Source: DASWJZ01 sp963846475 (lineage in GTDB: Bacteria; Pseudomonadota; Alphaproteobacteria; Rhizobiales; Afifellaceae). From it: a stretch of DNA of 64,000 nucleotides. Positions within the stretch are counted from its first letter, which is position 1. The number at the start of each line of letters is the position of its first letter. Positions 22,429 through 30,947 of this stretch are shown here, piece by piece. Where the stretch lies: assembly GCA_963846475.1 (NCBI GenBank), contig CAWJVZ010000004.1:1922001-1986000 (forward strand), in the 5' to 3' direction. The position numbers were made by a program, and so were the translations under genes. The notes beneath the pieces were generated by a model that saw only the letters and a list, made by a program, of their open reading frames with translations, had not been told where the DNA came from and searched no databases.

Positions 22429-23057
22429 CGCGCGGGCGCGGTGCCGGCCTCCCGGCCCCCAAAATCTTCAGCCGGCGCGGCGCGGTGAAACTGGCCGCGG
22501 CGGCCCTCGGGGCAGTGCTTTTCGGCGGCCACACGCCCTACGGCCAGTGGACCGTCTACCGGCAGCGCAACCTGTTCATCGTCGCCAGCCGCACCGATCC
22601 CGCGGCGCTCGACCTCGCACGGTCCGTTGCCAAGGGCCTCGCCACGGAGCTGCCCGAGAGCCACGCCCGCACGACCCGGGCGACCGATCCCGTCCGCATC
22701 GCCAGCCTGCTGGCGACCGGACAGCTCGACGTGGCGATCGTTTCGCACGCTGAGGCGGCCGCCATGCTGGCCGGCTCCGGCGATTTTCGGGCCGTCGGGC
22801 CCGTGCCGCTCCGCAAGCTGGCGGAGCTCGGCCCCCATGTCCTGGTGGCGCTCGACAGCTTTCGCAGCCGCCACGCTTATCTCCTCGCCGCCGCAATCGA
22901 ACACCTCCGCCCCGATCTGCCGCTTGCGCCGGGCGCGGTCTCGGAGGCGCTGTCCGCCTTGCCGGACCATGACGGCGCGCTGGCGTATCGGAGCGGCCGG
23001 CCGCTGCCGCCGATCGAGGATGACGAGGCGGATCAGGGTTCGCCGGCGCAGCCCTGA
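22425..23057 (+). CDS. Tat-exported periplasmic binding-protein-like protein
   Basis: 210 residues, with a twin-arginine signal (SRRGAVKLAAAALGAVLFGG). The rest resembles one lobe of type 2 periplasmic binding proteins of the TAXI/NMT1 kind: LFIVASRTDPAALDLARSVA, then VRIASLLATGQLDVAIVSHA. It is shorter than complete binding proteins (usually over 300 residues), so it may be a single-lobe sensor or partner. Its start lies inside the stop of the acetamidase gene, so the two are co-translated and probably act on the same compound. No transporter gene is adjacent. Confidence 0.6.
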   Translation: MTRGRGAGLPAPKIFSRRGAVKLAAAALGAVLFGGHTPYGQWTVYRQRNLFIVASRTDPAALDLARSVAKGLATELPESHARTTRATDPVRIASLLATGQLDVAIVSHAEAAAMLAGSGDFRAVGPVPLRKLAELGPHVLVALDSFRSRHAYLLAAAIEHLRPDLPLAPGAVSEALSALPDHDGALAYRSGRPLPPIEDDEADQGSPAQP

Positions 23058-23101
23058 CGGCGTGCCGATGCCCAGCCGGACGAGCCGGCCGCGAAGCGAG
23101 G

Positions 23102-23725
23102 CTAGGCCCGAAGCTCCGCTCCTTCGGCCGCCAGCGCCCGGGCGACGGCCGGGAGGTCCGCCGTTTTCAAAAAATCCTCGTGCGCCCGGCAGAGATTGAC
23201 GCGGATATTGTTGGTCACCAGCTCGAAATCGTAGCCGCGCAGGTCGGCGTGGATCGGCAGCCCGGCGAAGAACTCTTTGGCCGTTTCCTTCGGCAGGTCC
23301 TTCACCGCATGCGGCGCGGCAAGCCCGGCCCGCTGGATGCGCCGGCCGATCCGTGCCTCCGCCTCGCTCCAGAATTTTGGGTCGAACCCGACCGGCACGG
23401 GATAGCGGCGGCAGATCCGCCCGACCGCGGCGATCAGGCCGAGCCGCATGGCCATGGCATCGCGCGCGTGCGGGCGCAGCGCATGCTCCGCCATCACCGC
23501 AACATTCTGCAGGCAGAGAGGGTAGTTGCGCCAGCGCGCGGTCTCTACGGCCGCCCGGAACGCCGGCTCCTTGAACAGTTTTGAGGACAGCACGCCCGAC
23601 CGCGCCCGCGAATATTCGAAGATGCATTTCTGCACCAGGAAAGCCGACTGCGCGTCGAGGAAATCCTCCAGGCCGGCCGCGCTGGCGATCGGCGGCTTGC
23701 GGCGGAAAAGATCGAGCAGTCCCAT
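23102..23725 (-). CDS. Conserved hypothetical protein
   Basis: 207 residues beginning MGLLDLFRRKPP, without signal peptide or membrane helices. It is Arg/Ala-rich, mainly helical by appearance, with a conserved-looking middle (YPLCLQNVAVMAEHALRPHA) and C-terminus (HADLRGYDFELVTNNIRVNL). I placed the start at the ATG at 23725, although the frame stays open to 23956. I do not recognise the family. Convergent with the binding-protein-like gene. Confidence 0.6.
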   Translation of the reverse strand: MGLLDLFRRKPPIASAAGLEDFLDAQSAFLVQKCIFEYSRARSGVLSSKLFKEPAFRAAVETARWRNYPLCLQNVAVMAEHALRPHARDAMAMRLGLIAAVGRICRRYPVPVGFDPKFWSEAEARIGRRIQRAGLAAPHAVKDLPKETAKEFFAGLPIHADLRGYDFELVTNNIRVNLCRAHEDFLKTADLPAVARALAAEGAELRA

Positions 23726-23976
23726 GGCGGCCCCGTTGCCCGCCGGCACCCTATTCCGCCGTGCCGCGCCCGTATAGGCGGGTGCCGATCCGCGGCCTGG
23801 CCTGCCGGCAGGTGGCGCGCCGCACCTACGACTAAAGTCGATATGGTGAACGAATTCGAACCCCACTAACGCTTTACGCAACCACACGTGTCTTTCGCGG
23901 CACGTGCAGGCGGTTCGGCTGGCCGCGCGACGGCTCACGCCGGGCAAGGATGTCATGCTTGGGGGAGGGACCAGCC
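23726..23976. other. Intergenic region upstream of the symporter operon
   Basis: About 250 bases between the hypothetical gene (start on the minus strand) and the symporter small subunit (start on the plus strand), so it should hold two divergent promoters. Short palindromes CGAATTCG (near 23852) and ACACGTGT (near 23884) are visible. Just before the small-subunit start is a very strong purine-rich ribosome-binding site, GGGGGAGGGA at 23961-23970. No RNA gene is supported. Confidence 0.45.
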
Positions 23977-24228
23977 TTGACAGATCAGAACGAATATTGG
24001 GCCAAGACCAAGCGCCTGATGATCATCTGCCTGGTGATCTGGGCGATCTTCGGTTACGGCATCCATCTTTTCGCGCGCCAGCTCAACGAGATCGTCATCC
24101 TGGGCTTTCCGCTCGGCTTCTACATGGCCGCACAGGGCTCGCTGATCGTCTTCGTTGCGCTGATTTTCTGGTTCGCCCGCCGGCAGGACGCGATCGATCG
24201 CGAATGCGGCATGGCGGAAGTCGATTAA
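23977..24228 (+). CDS. DUF4212 small subunit of a sodium:solute symporter
   Basis: 83 residues with two membrane helices (MIICLVIWAIFGYGIHLFA and IVILGFPLGFYMAAQGSLIV) and the N-terminal YWAKTK motif of the DUF4212 small subunits. These always accompany the large VC_2705-type symporter, which follows after 10 bases. I chose a TTG start at 23977 because GGGGGAGGGA lies 6 bases upstream; the ATG at 23950 would place that site inside the gene. Confidence 0.85.
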   Translation: MTDQNEYWAKTKRLMIICLVIWAIFGYGIHLFARQLNEIVILGFPLGFYMAAQGSLIVFVALIFWFARRQDAIDRECGMAEVD

Positions 24229-24238
24229 GGGGGCGTCA

Positions 24239-26212
24239 ATGGCTACGCAAGCAGGCGCAAGCGATTTCACCAGCAACCTCGGCAAGATCTACGGCATCTA
24301 TACCGGCGGCTTCTTCGCCTTCGTGGTCCTCCTCGCCATCCTCGAGCAGGTCGGCGTGCCGGACCGCGTCATCGGCTACCTCTTCGTGTTCTTCACGCTC
24401 GCCGTCTACGCCATCATCGGCATCGTCTCGCGGACCATGCAGGTGTCGGAATATTACGTGGCCGGCCGCCGCGTTCCGGCCGTCTACAACGGTATGGCGA
24501 CGGGCGCCGACTGGATGTCGGCGGCGTCCTTCATCGGCATGGCGGGCACGCTCTACGCGCTCGGCTATGACGGTCTCGCCTACGTGCTCGGATGGACCGG
24601 CGGCTACGTGCTCGTCGCGGTGCTGGTCGCTCCGTACCTCCGCAAGTTCGGCGCCTATACGGTTCCCGACTTCCTGTCGGCCCGCTACGGCGGCAATTTT
24701 GCGCGCTTCCTCGGCATCATCGTGCTGCTCTCCTGCTCCTTCACCTATGTGGTGGCGCAGATCGTCGGCACCGGCCTGATCGCCAGCCGCTTCATCGGCA
24801 TGGACTTCCAGGTCGCCGTCTATGTCGGCCTTCTCGGCATCCTGGTCTGCTCGATGCTCGGCGGCATGCGCGCCGTCACCTGGACGCAGGTGGCCCAGTA
24901 TATCGTGCTGATCATCGCCTACCTGATCCCGGTCGTCATCCTGTCGGCACAGCAGTTCGGGCTGCCCATCCCGCAGCTCACCTATGGCCAGGTGCTGCAG
25001 GAGATCGCCGCGCGCGAGCAGGAGATGGTCGCGCAGGGCCTCGCCACGGCGGCCGCGCTGAAGCCGCATGTCGAGCCGTTCCTCAACCTCTCCATGGTCA
25101 ACTACTTCGCGCTGATCTTCTGCCTGATGGTCGGCACGGCGTCGCTGCCGCACGTCCTGATGCGCTACTTCACCACCCCCTCGGTGCGGGACGCGCGCAA
25201 ATCCGTGGCGTGGTCGCTGCTGTTCATCTTCATCCTCTACTTCACGGCGCCGGCCTATGCCGCGTTTGCCAAGCTGGAGGTCTACACGACGGTGATCGGC
25301 CAGCCGCTCGCCGGCCTCGAAGCAGCGCAGGCGCTCGACTGGGTGTTCAAGTGGGGCCAGATCGGCCTGGTGAAGATCTGCGGCGTCGATGCGGCAAGCG
25401 CCCAGGCGGTGATCGACGCCTGCGGGGCCGTCGCCAACCATCCCGGGGTGATCACGCTCGCCGACCTCAAGCTCGACAATGACGCCATCGTCATCGCGAC
25501 GCCCGAGATCGCTGGCCTGCCCTACGTGATCTCCGGCCTCGTCGCAGCCGGCGGCCTCGCCGCCGCGCTGTCGACCGCCGACGGGCTGCTGCTCGCCATC
25601 GCCAACGCCCTCAGCCACGACATCTATTACAAGATGATCGACCCGAACGCGCCGACGCATCGCCGCCTGATCGTCGCCCGCACGCTTCTGGTCGTCGTGG
25701 CGGTGATCGCGGCCTACACGGCTTCGTTCCGTCCGGCCGACATCGTGGCCATGGTGGCGTGGGCCTTCTCGCTGGCCGCCGGCGGGCTCTTCCCGGCGCT
25801 CGTCCTCGGCATCTGGTGGAAGCGGACGACCGCCCCCGGCGCGGTGCTCGGCATCATCGCCGGCTTCGGCATCACGCTGCTCTACCTGGTGGTGACCCGC
25901 TACTATCCGGTGTTCGGCGTCGAAGCGCTCGGCATGACCTCGCTCCTCAACCCGGTCACCGGAGCGCCGGTGGTCGATGTGGCGGCGGCGCTGGCGGGCG
26001 ATCCGGCCGCCGCCTACACCACGCTTGCGTCCAAGGTGGGCTGGTTCAACATCAACAACATCTCGTCGGCCATCTTCGGACTGCCGCTCGGCGCGATTGT
26101 GATGATCGTGGTGAGCCTGCTCACCAAGGCGCCCAGCCTGGAGATGCAGAATTTCATCGACGAGGTCCGCCGCCCGCGCGGCCAGACGGTCATGCAGGAA
26201 AAGACGGTCTGA
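24239..26212 (+). CDS. Sodium:solute symporter large subunit (VC_2705 / acetate-type SSS family)
   Basis: A 657-residue polytopic inner-membrane symporter of the SSS family, subgroup with a DUF4212 partner. It has about 13 hydrophobic helices. The conserved SSS block GRRVPAVYNGMATGADWMSA (about residues 77-96) is intact, as is LPHVLMRYFTTPSVRDARKS near residue 304. A hydrophilic loop of about 60 residues near residue 580 is unusual but seen in this subgroup. The likely substrate is acetate or another short organic acid, inferred from family and from the amidase genes nearby that would release such acids. A strong terminator follows at 26233. Confidence 0.9.
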   Translation: MATQAGASDFTSNLGKIYGIYTGGFFAFVVLLAILEQVGVPDRVIGYLFVFFTLAVYAIIGIVSRTMQVSEYYVAGRRVPAVYNGMATGADWMSAASFIGMAGTLYALGYDGLAYVLGWTGGYVLVAVLVAPYLRKFGAYTVPDFLSARYGGNFARFLGIIVLLSCSFTYVVAQIVGTGLIASRFIGMDFQVAVYVGLLGILVCSMLGGMRAVTWTQVAQYIVLIIAYLIPVVILSAQQFGLPIPQLTYGQVLQEIAAREQEMVAQGLATAAALKPHVEPFLNLSMVNYFALIFCLMVGTASLPHVLMRYFTTPSVRDARKSVAWSLLFIFILYFTAPAYAAFAKLEVYTTVIGQPLAGLEAAQALDWVFKWGQIGLVKICGVDAASAQAVIDACGAVANHPGVITLADLKLDNDAIVIATPEIAGLPYVISGLVAAGGLAAALSTADGLLLAIANALSHDIYYKMIDPNAPTHRRLIVARTLLVVVAVIAAYTASFRPADIVAMVAWAFSLAAGGLFPALVLGIWWKRTTAPGAVLGIIAGFGITLLYLVVTRYYPVFGVEALGMTSLLNPVTGAPVVDVAAALAGDPAAAYTTLASKVGWFNINNISSAIFGLPLGAIVMIVVSLLTKAPSLEMQNFIDEVRRPRGQTVMQEKTV

Positions 26213-26232
26213 CCCGTCGAAGTGAGCTGGAG

Positions 26233-26262
26233 AGGGCGGGGCTTGACCCCGCCCTTTCTTTT
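26233..26262 (+). terminator. Rho-independent terminator after the symporter gene
   Basis: Perfect 9-base-pair stem AGGGCGGGG / CCCCGCCCT (26233-26241 and 26247-26255) with the 5-base loop CTTGA, followed by TTCTTTT. It lies 20 bases after the symporter stop and ends the two-gene symporter transcript. Confidence 0.88.
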
Positions 26263-26326
26263 GCGGGAAGCACTCTCCGGCGGCCGCGCCGTTCCGGGCT
26301 AGCGCCGCCGGCGCCGAGGGATCGTC

Positions 26327-26638
26327 TTGGACACGTCGGTCCGATTCTACGAATATTGGTACTTCCATGTGCCGAACTATGTTCTGGCCGCCCTCATGTA
26401 CTCCCTCATGGCGCGCTTCCTGCTGTCCTTCGTCTTCGCGCCGGATTCCCGCAACTACATCTATCGGGCCTTCGTTCGGTTGACCGATCCGATCCTTGTT
26501 GCGGTGCGCTTCGTCACGCCCCGGTCGGTGCCGCCGCTCCTCACCGTGCTTTTGGCGGCGATCTGGCTCATCATCGTCCGCTTCGCGCTTCTCGTCGGCT
26601 TCATAACCGCCGGGCTCGCGCCGCGCGTCGCCGGCTGA
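26327..26638 (+). CDS. YggT family membrane protein
   Basis: 103 residues with membrane helices at each half (NYVLAALMYSLMARFLLSFV and LLTVLLAAIWLIIVRFALLV). The middle RAFVRLTDPILVAVRFVTPR is the YggT signature. The start appears to be TTG at 26327. YggT proteins are small inner-membrane proteins linked to osmotic or envelope functions. It is followed after 4 bases by another small membrane protein, probably in the same operon. Confidence 0.75.
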   Translation: MDTSVRFYEYWYFHVPNYVLAALMYSLMARFLLSFVFAPDSRNYIYRAFVRLTDPILVAVRFVTPRSVPPLLTVLLAAIWLIIVRFALLVGFITAGLAPRVAG

Positions 26639-26642
26639 GTCG

Positions 26643-26966
26643 ATGCCCGCAAATCCGTTCATCGTGGCGCTCATGGCCGTCGGCATGCTCAACGGGATTT
26701 TTTCGCCGTTCTTCGTCATCACCGCGCAGGTGATGATCACCGCGATCATGCCGCTCCTCATCCTGGCCGGGCCGCGGATTACCGCCTTCCTGGCGTCGCT
26801 GATCGCCGCCACGGCGACGATCATGCTGGCCGGTGTTCCCGCCGCCCTCTTCGAGCGGATTACTGGACGACGGGAGACGGACACCGCCTCATACGCAATC
26901 TGGCTCACGGCTGCCGTCGTGATCAGCCTGCCGGCGCTGCTCAGGGCGGCGGCGCAGGTGATCTGA
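26643..26966 (+). CDS. Small hypothetical membrane protein
   Basis: 107 residues with three to four hydrophobic segments (IVALMAVGMLNGIFSPFFVI, MITAIMPLLILAGPRITAFL, AIWLTAAVVISLPALL) and little outside the membrane. Follows the YggT-like gene after 4 bases. No family recognised; the function is unknown. Confidence 0.65.
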   Translation: MPANPFIVALMAVGMLNGIFSPFFVITAQVMITAIMPLLILAGPRITAFLASLIAATATIMLAGVPAALFERITGRRETDTASYAIWLTAAVVISLPALLRAAAQVI

Positions 26967-27100
26967 CGGAAGCCGCTTCAGGCCCACTTCACCGCGGCGT
27001 CCCCTCCCCTATCTCACGAGGGCCTGGAGGCTGCCGGTCGGAAATGCGCTTGCGTCTTCCAGCGGATCGGCAAATTATTCCGCAAGGGGTGAGGCCGCCC

Positions 27101-27484
27101 ATGGACAAGCTGCGGCAGGTTGCCTTCCTGAGTGTCGGGCGCGGCGTCGCCTTCGCCGGCCTGGCGATTTTCACCGTCATGGTCGGCCTCTGCTTCGATC
27201 CTTTGCTGGCGTTGCGCAGCGGCGGGATCCTGCTTCTGCTGCTCCTCGCCGTGCTGCTTCTGAAGGCGCAGCGCGTCGGCGCGACCGACTACCGGCGCAC
27301 GGAGACCTGGCTGCTTCTCGACAGCGGCGACCGCCCGGACGAGCGGTTCGCCGGCCGCGCGGTGAGCGGCGCGCTGCGTGACGCGTTCCTGTGGTTCGCG
27401 CACTGGACGGCCGGATTGGCCGCCCTGGTGTGGGGGTTCGCCATCGCTCTCATGTGGTTCGGCGGCGCCGATTTGGCCGCCTGA
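27101..27484 (+). CDS. Hypothetical membrane protein
   Basis: 127 residues with two N-terminal helices (VAFAGLAIFTVMVGLCF and SGGILLLLLLAVLLL) and one C-terminal helix (TAGLAALVWGFAIALMWFGG). The soluble middle carries TDYRRTETWLLLDSGDRP, a block that looks like a conserved Rhizobiales hypothetical family. I chose ATG 27101, preceded by AAGGGG, over an upstream in-frame ATG at 27044. Confidence 0.65.
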   Translation: MDKLRQVAFLSVGRGVAFAGLAIFTVMVGLCFDPLLALRSGGILLLLLLAVLLLKAQRVGATDYRRTETWLLLDSGDRPDERFAGRAVSGALRDAFLWFAHWTAGLAALVWGFAIALMWFGGADLAA

Positions 27485-27819
27485 ACGGCTCGGTCTGCGC
27501 ACCTGCTGTCCTTCGCCCGGGATTATTGTGAAAAAAGTCCTAGACACCTCTCCCGCTTTGTGCTAGCTCCCCAAATACCGCTGCTCGACGAGGGACCGGG
27601 ATGCAAGGACCGGAGCTTTTCGGGAGCAGTGGGCGGCGCCGCCACGGAGCCTCGGTCAGGAGCCGGGACGGCGTTCCTCAGAAGGGCCCCCCTCGGGAGC
27701 AATCCCGGTGCCGGATGTTGCACGGCTAGAGTTCCTGCTTCGGGCGCAAGCACGGGGCAGGACGGGAAGACGATAGGGCGAGTTGGGGAACGTATAACGC
27801 CGCGCGGACTCCCCACCGT
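27485..27819 (+). other. GC-rich structured non-coding region, candidate small RNA
   Basis: 335 bases between a membrane-protein gene and the IS110 transposase. A promoter-like TAGACA and CTAGCT pair about 16 bases apart (27545-27573) is followed by highly self-complementary sequence: ACCGGGAT near 27595 matches ATCCCGGT near 27705, and GGCGGCGCCGCC forms its own hairpin. No credible open frame exists. A 6S-like or other small RNA is possible, or the stretch may belong to the end of the IS element. I could not match it to a specific RNA family. Confidence 0.3.
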
Positions 27820-29067
27820 TTAGCAAGCGCTTTTTTGACTTGCCGCTGCGGTGGCGAACAGGGTGCGGCTGGCGAGCATGGCGCAGGCAACGGCGAGCAG
27901 ACGGTCGGCGACGGAGCGAAGCGCGCGGGCATGCGAATGGCCGCGTTGGCGCAGGGCGGCGTATTTGGCGCGGCTTCGCGGGTCGTGCTGGATGGCGGTG
28001 CGCGCCCAATGATGGACGGCGTCGCTGAGGCGGCGATGACAAGCCCGGCGGCGCAGGACGATGCGGCGCTTGCCCGACTGCTTGGTCACCGGGGCGACGC
28101 CGGACAAGCAGCGCAGCGCCTGATAGTCTCGCTCGCGCAGGGCCTCGCCGGCCTCTGCGAGCAGCGTGGCGCAGACGATCCTTCCGATGCCTGGCAGGGA
28201 TCTCAGGATGGTCACGTCACGCTGCTCTTGCGGCTGCCCCGGCGCGTCCTCCTCGGGCGCAGCGAGGCTGGCGAGCAGGCGATCGAGCTCGCCGTGCGCC
28301 TCTTTGATCTGGCGGCTGACGAGGCGCAGGCGGGGAATGAGCGTGCGGATGTGGGCGGTTGCCGCCTCGGTGGCGCCGGCGGCGACCTGGATGGGCGGCC
28401 GGCGGAGCTGCTTCAAGGCCTCGGCCGCATCGAAGCGGCGGATGCGATGCCGCTTGAGGAGCTTGGCGAGACTGGCTTGGCGGAGGCGGCGGGCCTTATC
28501 GGGCGTCGGCGCGCTCTCCCACAGTTGCAGGAACCATTCGGCGGCGAGATCATCGGCGAGCTCCAGCATGGCCGGGAAGTAGCGCCAGAGCTGGTCTCGC
28601 ATGCGGTTGGCGAGACGGACCTGCTCGACGGTCAGTTCGTCGGCGATCCGCGACCATTCGCGCAGCTCGATGACCAGCGGATCGGCCGGCCGCAACGGAC
28701 GCAGGCGCGGCCGGTCGGTCCTCAGCGCATCGGCCAGCACCTCGGCGTCGCGGCTGTCGTCCTTGGCGCCGGCCAGCGTGAAGCGGTCGCGGAAGCGGTC
28801 GAGCTGCTTGGGATTGACCGCGTAGACGGTGAAGCCGCGCTCCATGAGCGCCTCAACGACCGGCCCGTGCGGCACCTCGATGGCGACATGCACCGCTTGC
28901 GGCGCGGCGCCGCTCGCGGCGATCAGCCAGGCGCCCATCTCAGCCAGGCCCTCGCCGCCATGAGCGAAGCTGCGCACGCGCTTGCCGCGCCCCTGCGCAT
29001 CCGACAGACAAACGACATGCGCCTGCGACGCCCAATCGACGCCGGCATACCAGATCTGTTCTTCCAT
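27820..29067 (-). CDS. IS110-family transposase (DEDD recombinase)
   Basis: A 415-residue transposase. The RuvC-like N-terminal domain has the DEDD set at D11 (YAGVDWASQ), E64 (VAIEVPHGP), D104 and D107 (AKDDSRDAEVLAD). The C-terminal Transposase_20 domain has LRSLPGIGRIVCATLLAE and LSGVAPVTKQSGKRR, which contains the conserved serine. The frame is intact with a good ribosome-binding site (GGGAGAGG) before ATG 29067, so the element may be active. IS110 elements lack terminal inverted repeats and integrate with a bridge RNA. Confidence 0.93.
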   Translation of the reverse strand: MEEQIWYAGVDWASQAHVVCLSDAQGRGKRVRSFAHGGEGLAEMGAWLIAASGAAPQAVHVAIEVPHGPVVEALMERGFTVYAVNPKQLDRFRDRFTLAGAKDDSRDAEVLADALRTDRPRLRPLRPADPLVIELREWSRIADELTVEQVRLANRMRDQLWRYFPAMLELADDLAAEWFLQLWESAPTPDKARRLRQASLAKLLKRHRIRRFDAAEALKQLRRPPIQVAAGATEAATAHIRTLIPRLRLVSRQIKEAHGELDRLLASLAAPEEDAPGQPQEQRDVTILRSLPGIGRIVCATLLAEAGEALRERDYQALRCLSGVAPVTKQSGKRRIVLRRRACHRRLSDAVHHWARTAIQHDPRSRAKYAALRQRGHSHARALRSVADRLLAVACAMLASRTLFATAAASQKSAC

Positions 29068-29420
29068 GCTCCTCTCCCTGTTCTCGCAACGAGCCCGCCG
29101 CGACGTCGGCCGATCCCTGGACTGGCGCTCAAGGGCGCGGTCTCCCCACTGGGCCTGCAATCGCAGCCGCCAGCCGGGGCACATGTCCGCGCGTGGTGCT
29201 CGCCGCTTTGACAGCGGCGGCGCTGGGGCGCTTCGGTCGCTCCCGGCCGGCCGGCCCCGGTCCTCCTGTCTGAGCCGATTCGCCGGACCCGCGAAGCCGC
29301 CCGCCCGCTACGGCGCCACGGAGGGCGCGCGTGCGGCCGGCTTCGCTTTCGCCGAGCCAAGCTTTGCAGGATCACCGGCCATCACCGGTACAGGGGCGCC
29401 TGGAGGCGCCATTATTTAAT
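29068..29420 (-). mobile_element. Non-coding flank of the IS110 element (probable bridge-RNA region and element end)
   Basis: About 350 bases upstream of the transposase start without a coding frame. They contain several hairpin-forming segments (for example CGCCGCTTTGACAGCGGCG near 29200). The segment ends in a GGCGCC TGGA GGCGCC stem at 29395-29410 followed by ATTATTTAATTT. In IS110-group elements the left non-coding end upstream of the transposase encodes the bridge RNA. The exact element boundary cannot be fixed from one copy. After it, 29421-29615 is the leader of the binding-protein gene, with nothing else recognised. Confidence 0.5.
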
Positions 29421-29615
29421 TTGCGAGGCGTTGTTCAGGCGCTCCGCTCCCTCCTCATAGCGAGGAGGACCAAAGGTTCTTCGATAGCCTCGGGCCCAAA
29501 AAGCCGCGGGACGATTGAACGCGCCTGGTCCCGGTCCGGAACTGAGCCTTGCTGGAATGAGGCGGCCAAAATAACGTGCCGTCCAAGGTCCAGTCGTGAC
29601 CTGGGAGGGATGCTC

Positions 29616-30883
29616 ATGAGGAAAATGCTTTTCGCCATGACGGCCGCTTCGGCCCTGGTGGCGCTTGCCGGGCTCGCCCGGGCGCAGGATTGCGAAATCA
29701 AGGTCGGCGTCGTCATGGAGCTGACCGGGCCGGCCGGCGAATACGGCCAGGCCGGCGCGAAATCGGTCGAGATGGCGTTCCGCGACATCAACGACGCCGG
29801 CGGCGTCAACGGCTGCAAGCTCGTCACCGACACGCGCGACTCGCAGAGCCAGGGCAATGTCGCGGTCGACGCGGCGACGCAACTCGTTCAGGTCGGGAAA
29901 GTGCCGGTGATCATCGGCGGCATCATCTCGTCGGTGTCGATCCCGATCCTCACCTCGGTGACGGCCCCGGCCGGCGTGGTGCAGGTGTCGCCCGCCTCAT
30001 CGTCGCCGACGCTGACCGCGCTCGGCCGCGACGGCAAGACCAACGGCGTGTTCTTCCGCACCATCACGTCGGATGCCCTGCAGGGAACGTCGCCGCCGCG
30101 AAATACGCGCTCGATCAGGGCCTGAAGAAGCTCTCGATCATCCACGTCAACAACGATTTCGGCGTGAACATGGTCAAGGAGTTCTCCAACGCCTACAAGG
30201 CGCTCGGCGGCGAGATCGTCTCGGTGACGCCCTATAACGAGAAGCAGGCGAGCTATCAGGCCGAAGTGACCGCCGCGCTGGAGGGCGGCCCCGAGGCGCT
30301 CTACCTCATCTGCTACCCCGTCGACGGCGCCACCATCGCGCGCGCAGTGGATCTCGCAGGGCGGTCCGCAGAAATTCCTGCTGAACGACGGCATGAACAG
30401 CGCCGATTTCATCGCCAGCGTCGGCGCGGAATATCTGAACGACGCCTTCGGCACCTCGTCGGGCACCAACCCGACCGCCGTCGACCGAATATTTCAACGC
30501 GAACTACAAGGCCTTTTCCGGCCTCGAGCCGAGCAATCCGGCCGCCGACCGCTCCTACGACGCCGGCGCGATCGTCGGCCTTGCCATCGCGCAGGCGGGC
30601 TCGGCCGAGCCTGCCGCGATCAAGGACGCGATCCGCAAAGTGCTCGACCCGAACGGCGACGGTGATCCACGCCGGCAAGGACGAGTTCGCCAAGGCGCTG
30701 CAGCTCATCAAGGAGGGCAAGCCGATCAAGCTATGAGGGCGTCATCGGCCCGGTCCAGTTCGACGAGTACGGCGACATCACCGGCCCCTTCCGGCTGTGG
30801 CGCATCCAGAACGGCGAGATCACCACGGTGGCGAGATGTCGACGGCCGACGTCGACGCGATCAAGGAGGAGATCGCCCAGTAA
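29616..30883 (+). pseudogene. Branched-chain amino acid-type ABC substrate-binding protein, about six frame breaks
   Basis: Periplasmic type 1 binding protein of the LivK kind, about 420 residues when joined. It has a signal peptide ending in LAGLARAQ, then CEIKVGVVMELTGPAGEYGQ and GNVAVDAATQLVQVGKVPVI. Later blocks in shifted frames include KLSIIHVNNDFGVNMVKEFS, DRSYDAGAIVGLAIAQAG and GPVQFDEYGDITGPFRLW. Breaks lie near 30088, 30345, 30486, 30660, 30731 and 30836. Start chosen at ATG 29616 after GGGAGGGA. No permease or ATPase genes are next to it, so it is an orphan or serves a distant transporter. Confidence 0.82.
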
Positions 30884-30907
30884 GGCGGGCCTCCGGCTTT
30901 CTCTGAG

Positions 30908-30934
30908 GGCGCCCCTTGCGGCGCCCGTTTCCTG
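30908..30934 (+). terminator. Possible terminator after the binding-protein gene
   Basis: GGGCGCC / GGCGCCC stem (30908-30914 and 30921-30927) with loop CCTTGC, followed by GTTTCCT. The T-tract is weak, so termination may be partial and the downstream reductase could be co-transcribed. Confidence 0.5.
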
Positions 30935-30947
30935 AGAAAGAGTGGAC

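Noticed and set aside
23840..23870. tRNA T-arm-like sequence (GGGGTTCGAAT on the minus strand)
   Set aside because: No matching acceptor, D or anticodon arms and the T-stem does not close. At most a chance match or tiny attachment-site remnant.
24236..26908. 890-codon antisense frame across the sodium:solute symporter
   Set aside because: Composition is dominated by Arg, Asp, Glu, His and Gly as expected from the complement of a hydrophobic gene; no similarity to any family.
27560..27823. 87-codon frame through the structured intergenic region
   Set aside because: Gly/Arg/Pro/Ala-rich with no start context; the DNA is better explained as structured non-coding sequence.
27835..29211. 458-codon plus-strand frame opposite the IS110 transposase
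   Set aside because: Antisense to an intact transposase; no own signals.
29395..29422. Rho-independent terminator at the IS110 flank
   Set aside because: The GGCGCC/GGCGCC stem is only 6 bp and the tail is ATTATTTAATTT rather than a T-run; treated as part of the IS flank.
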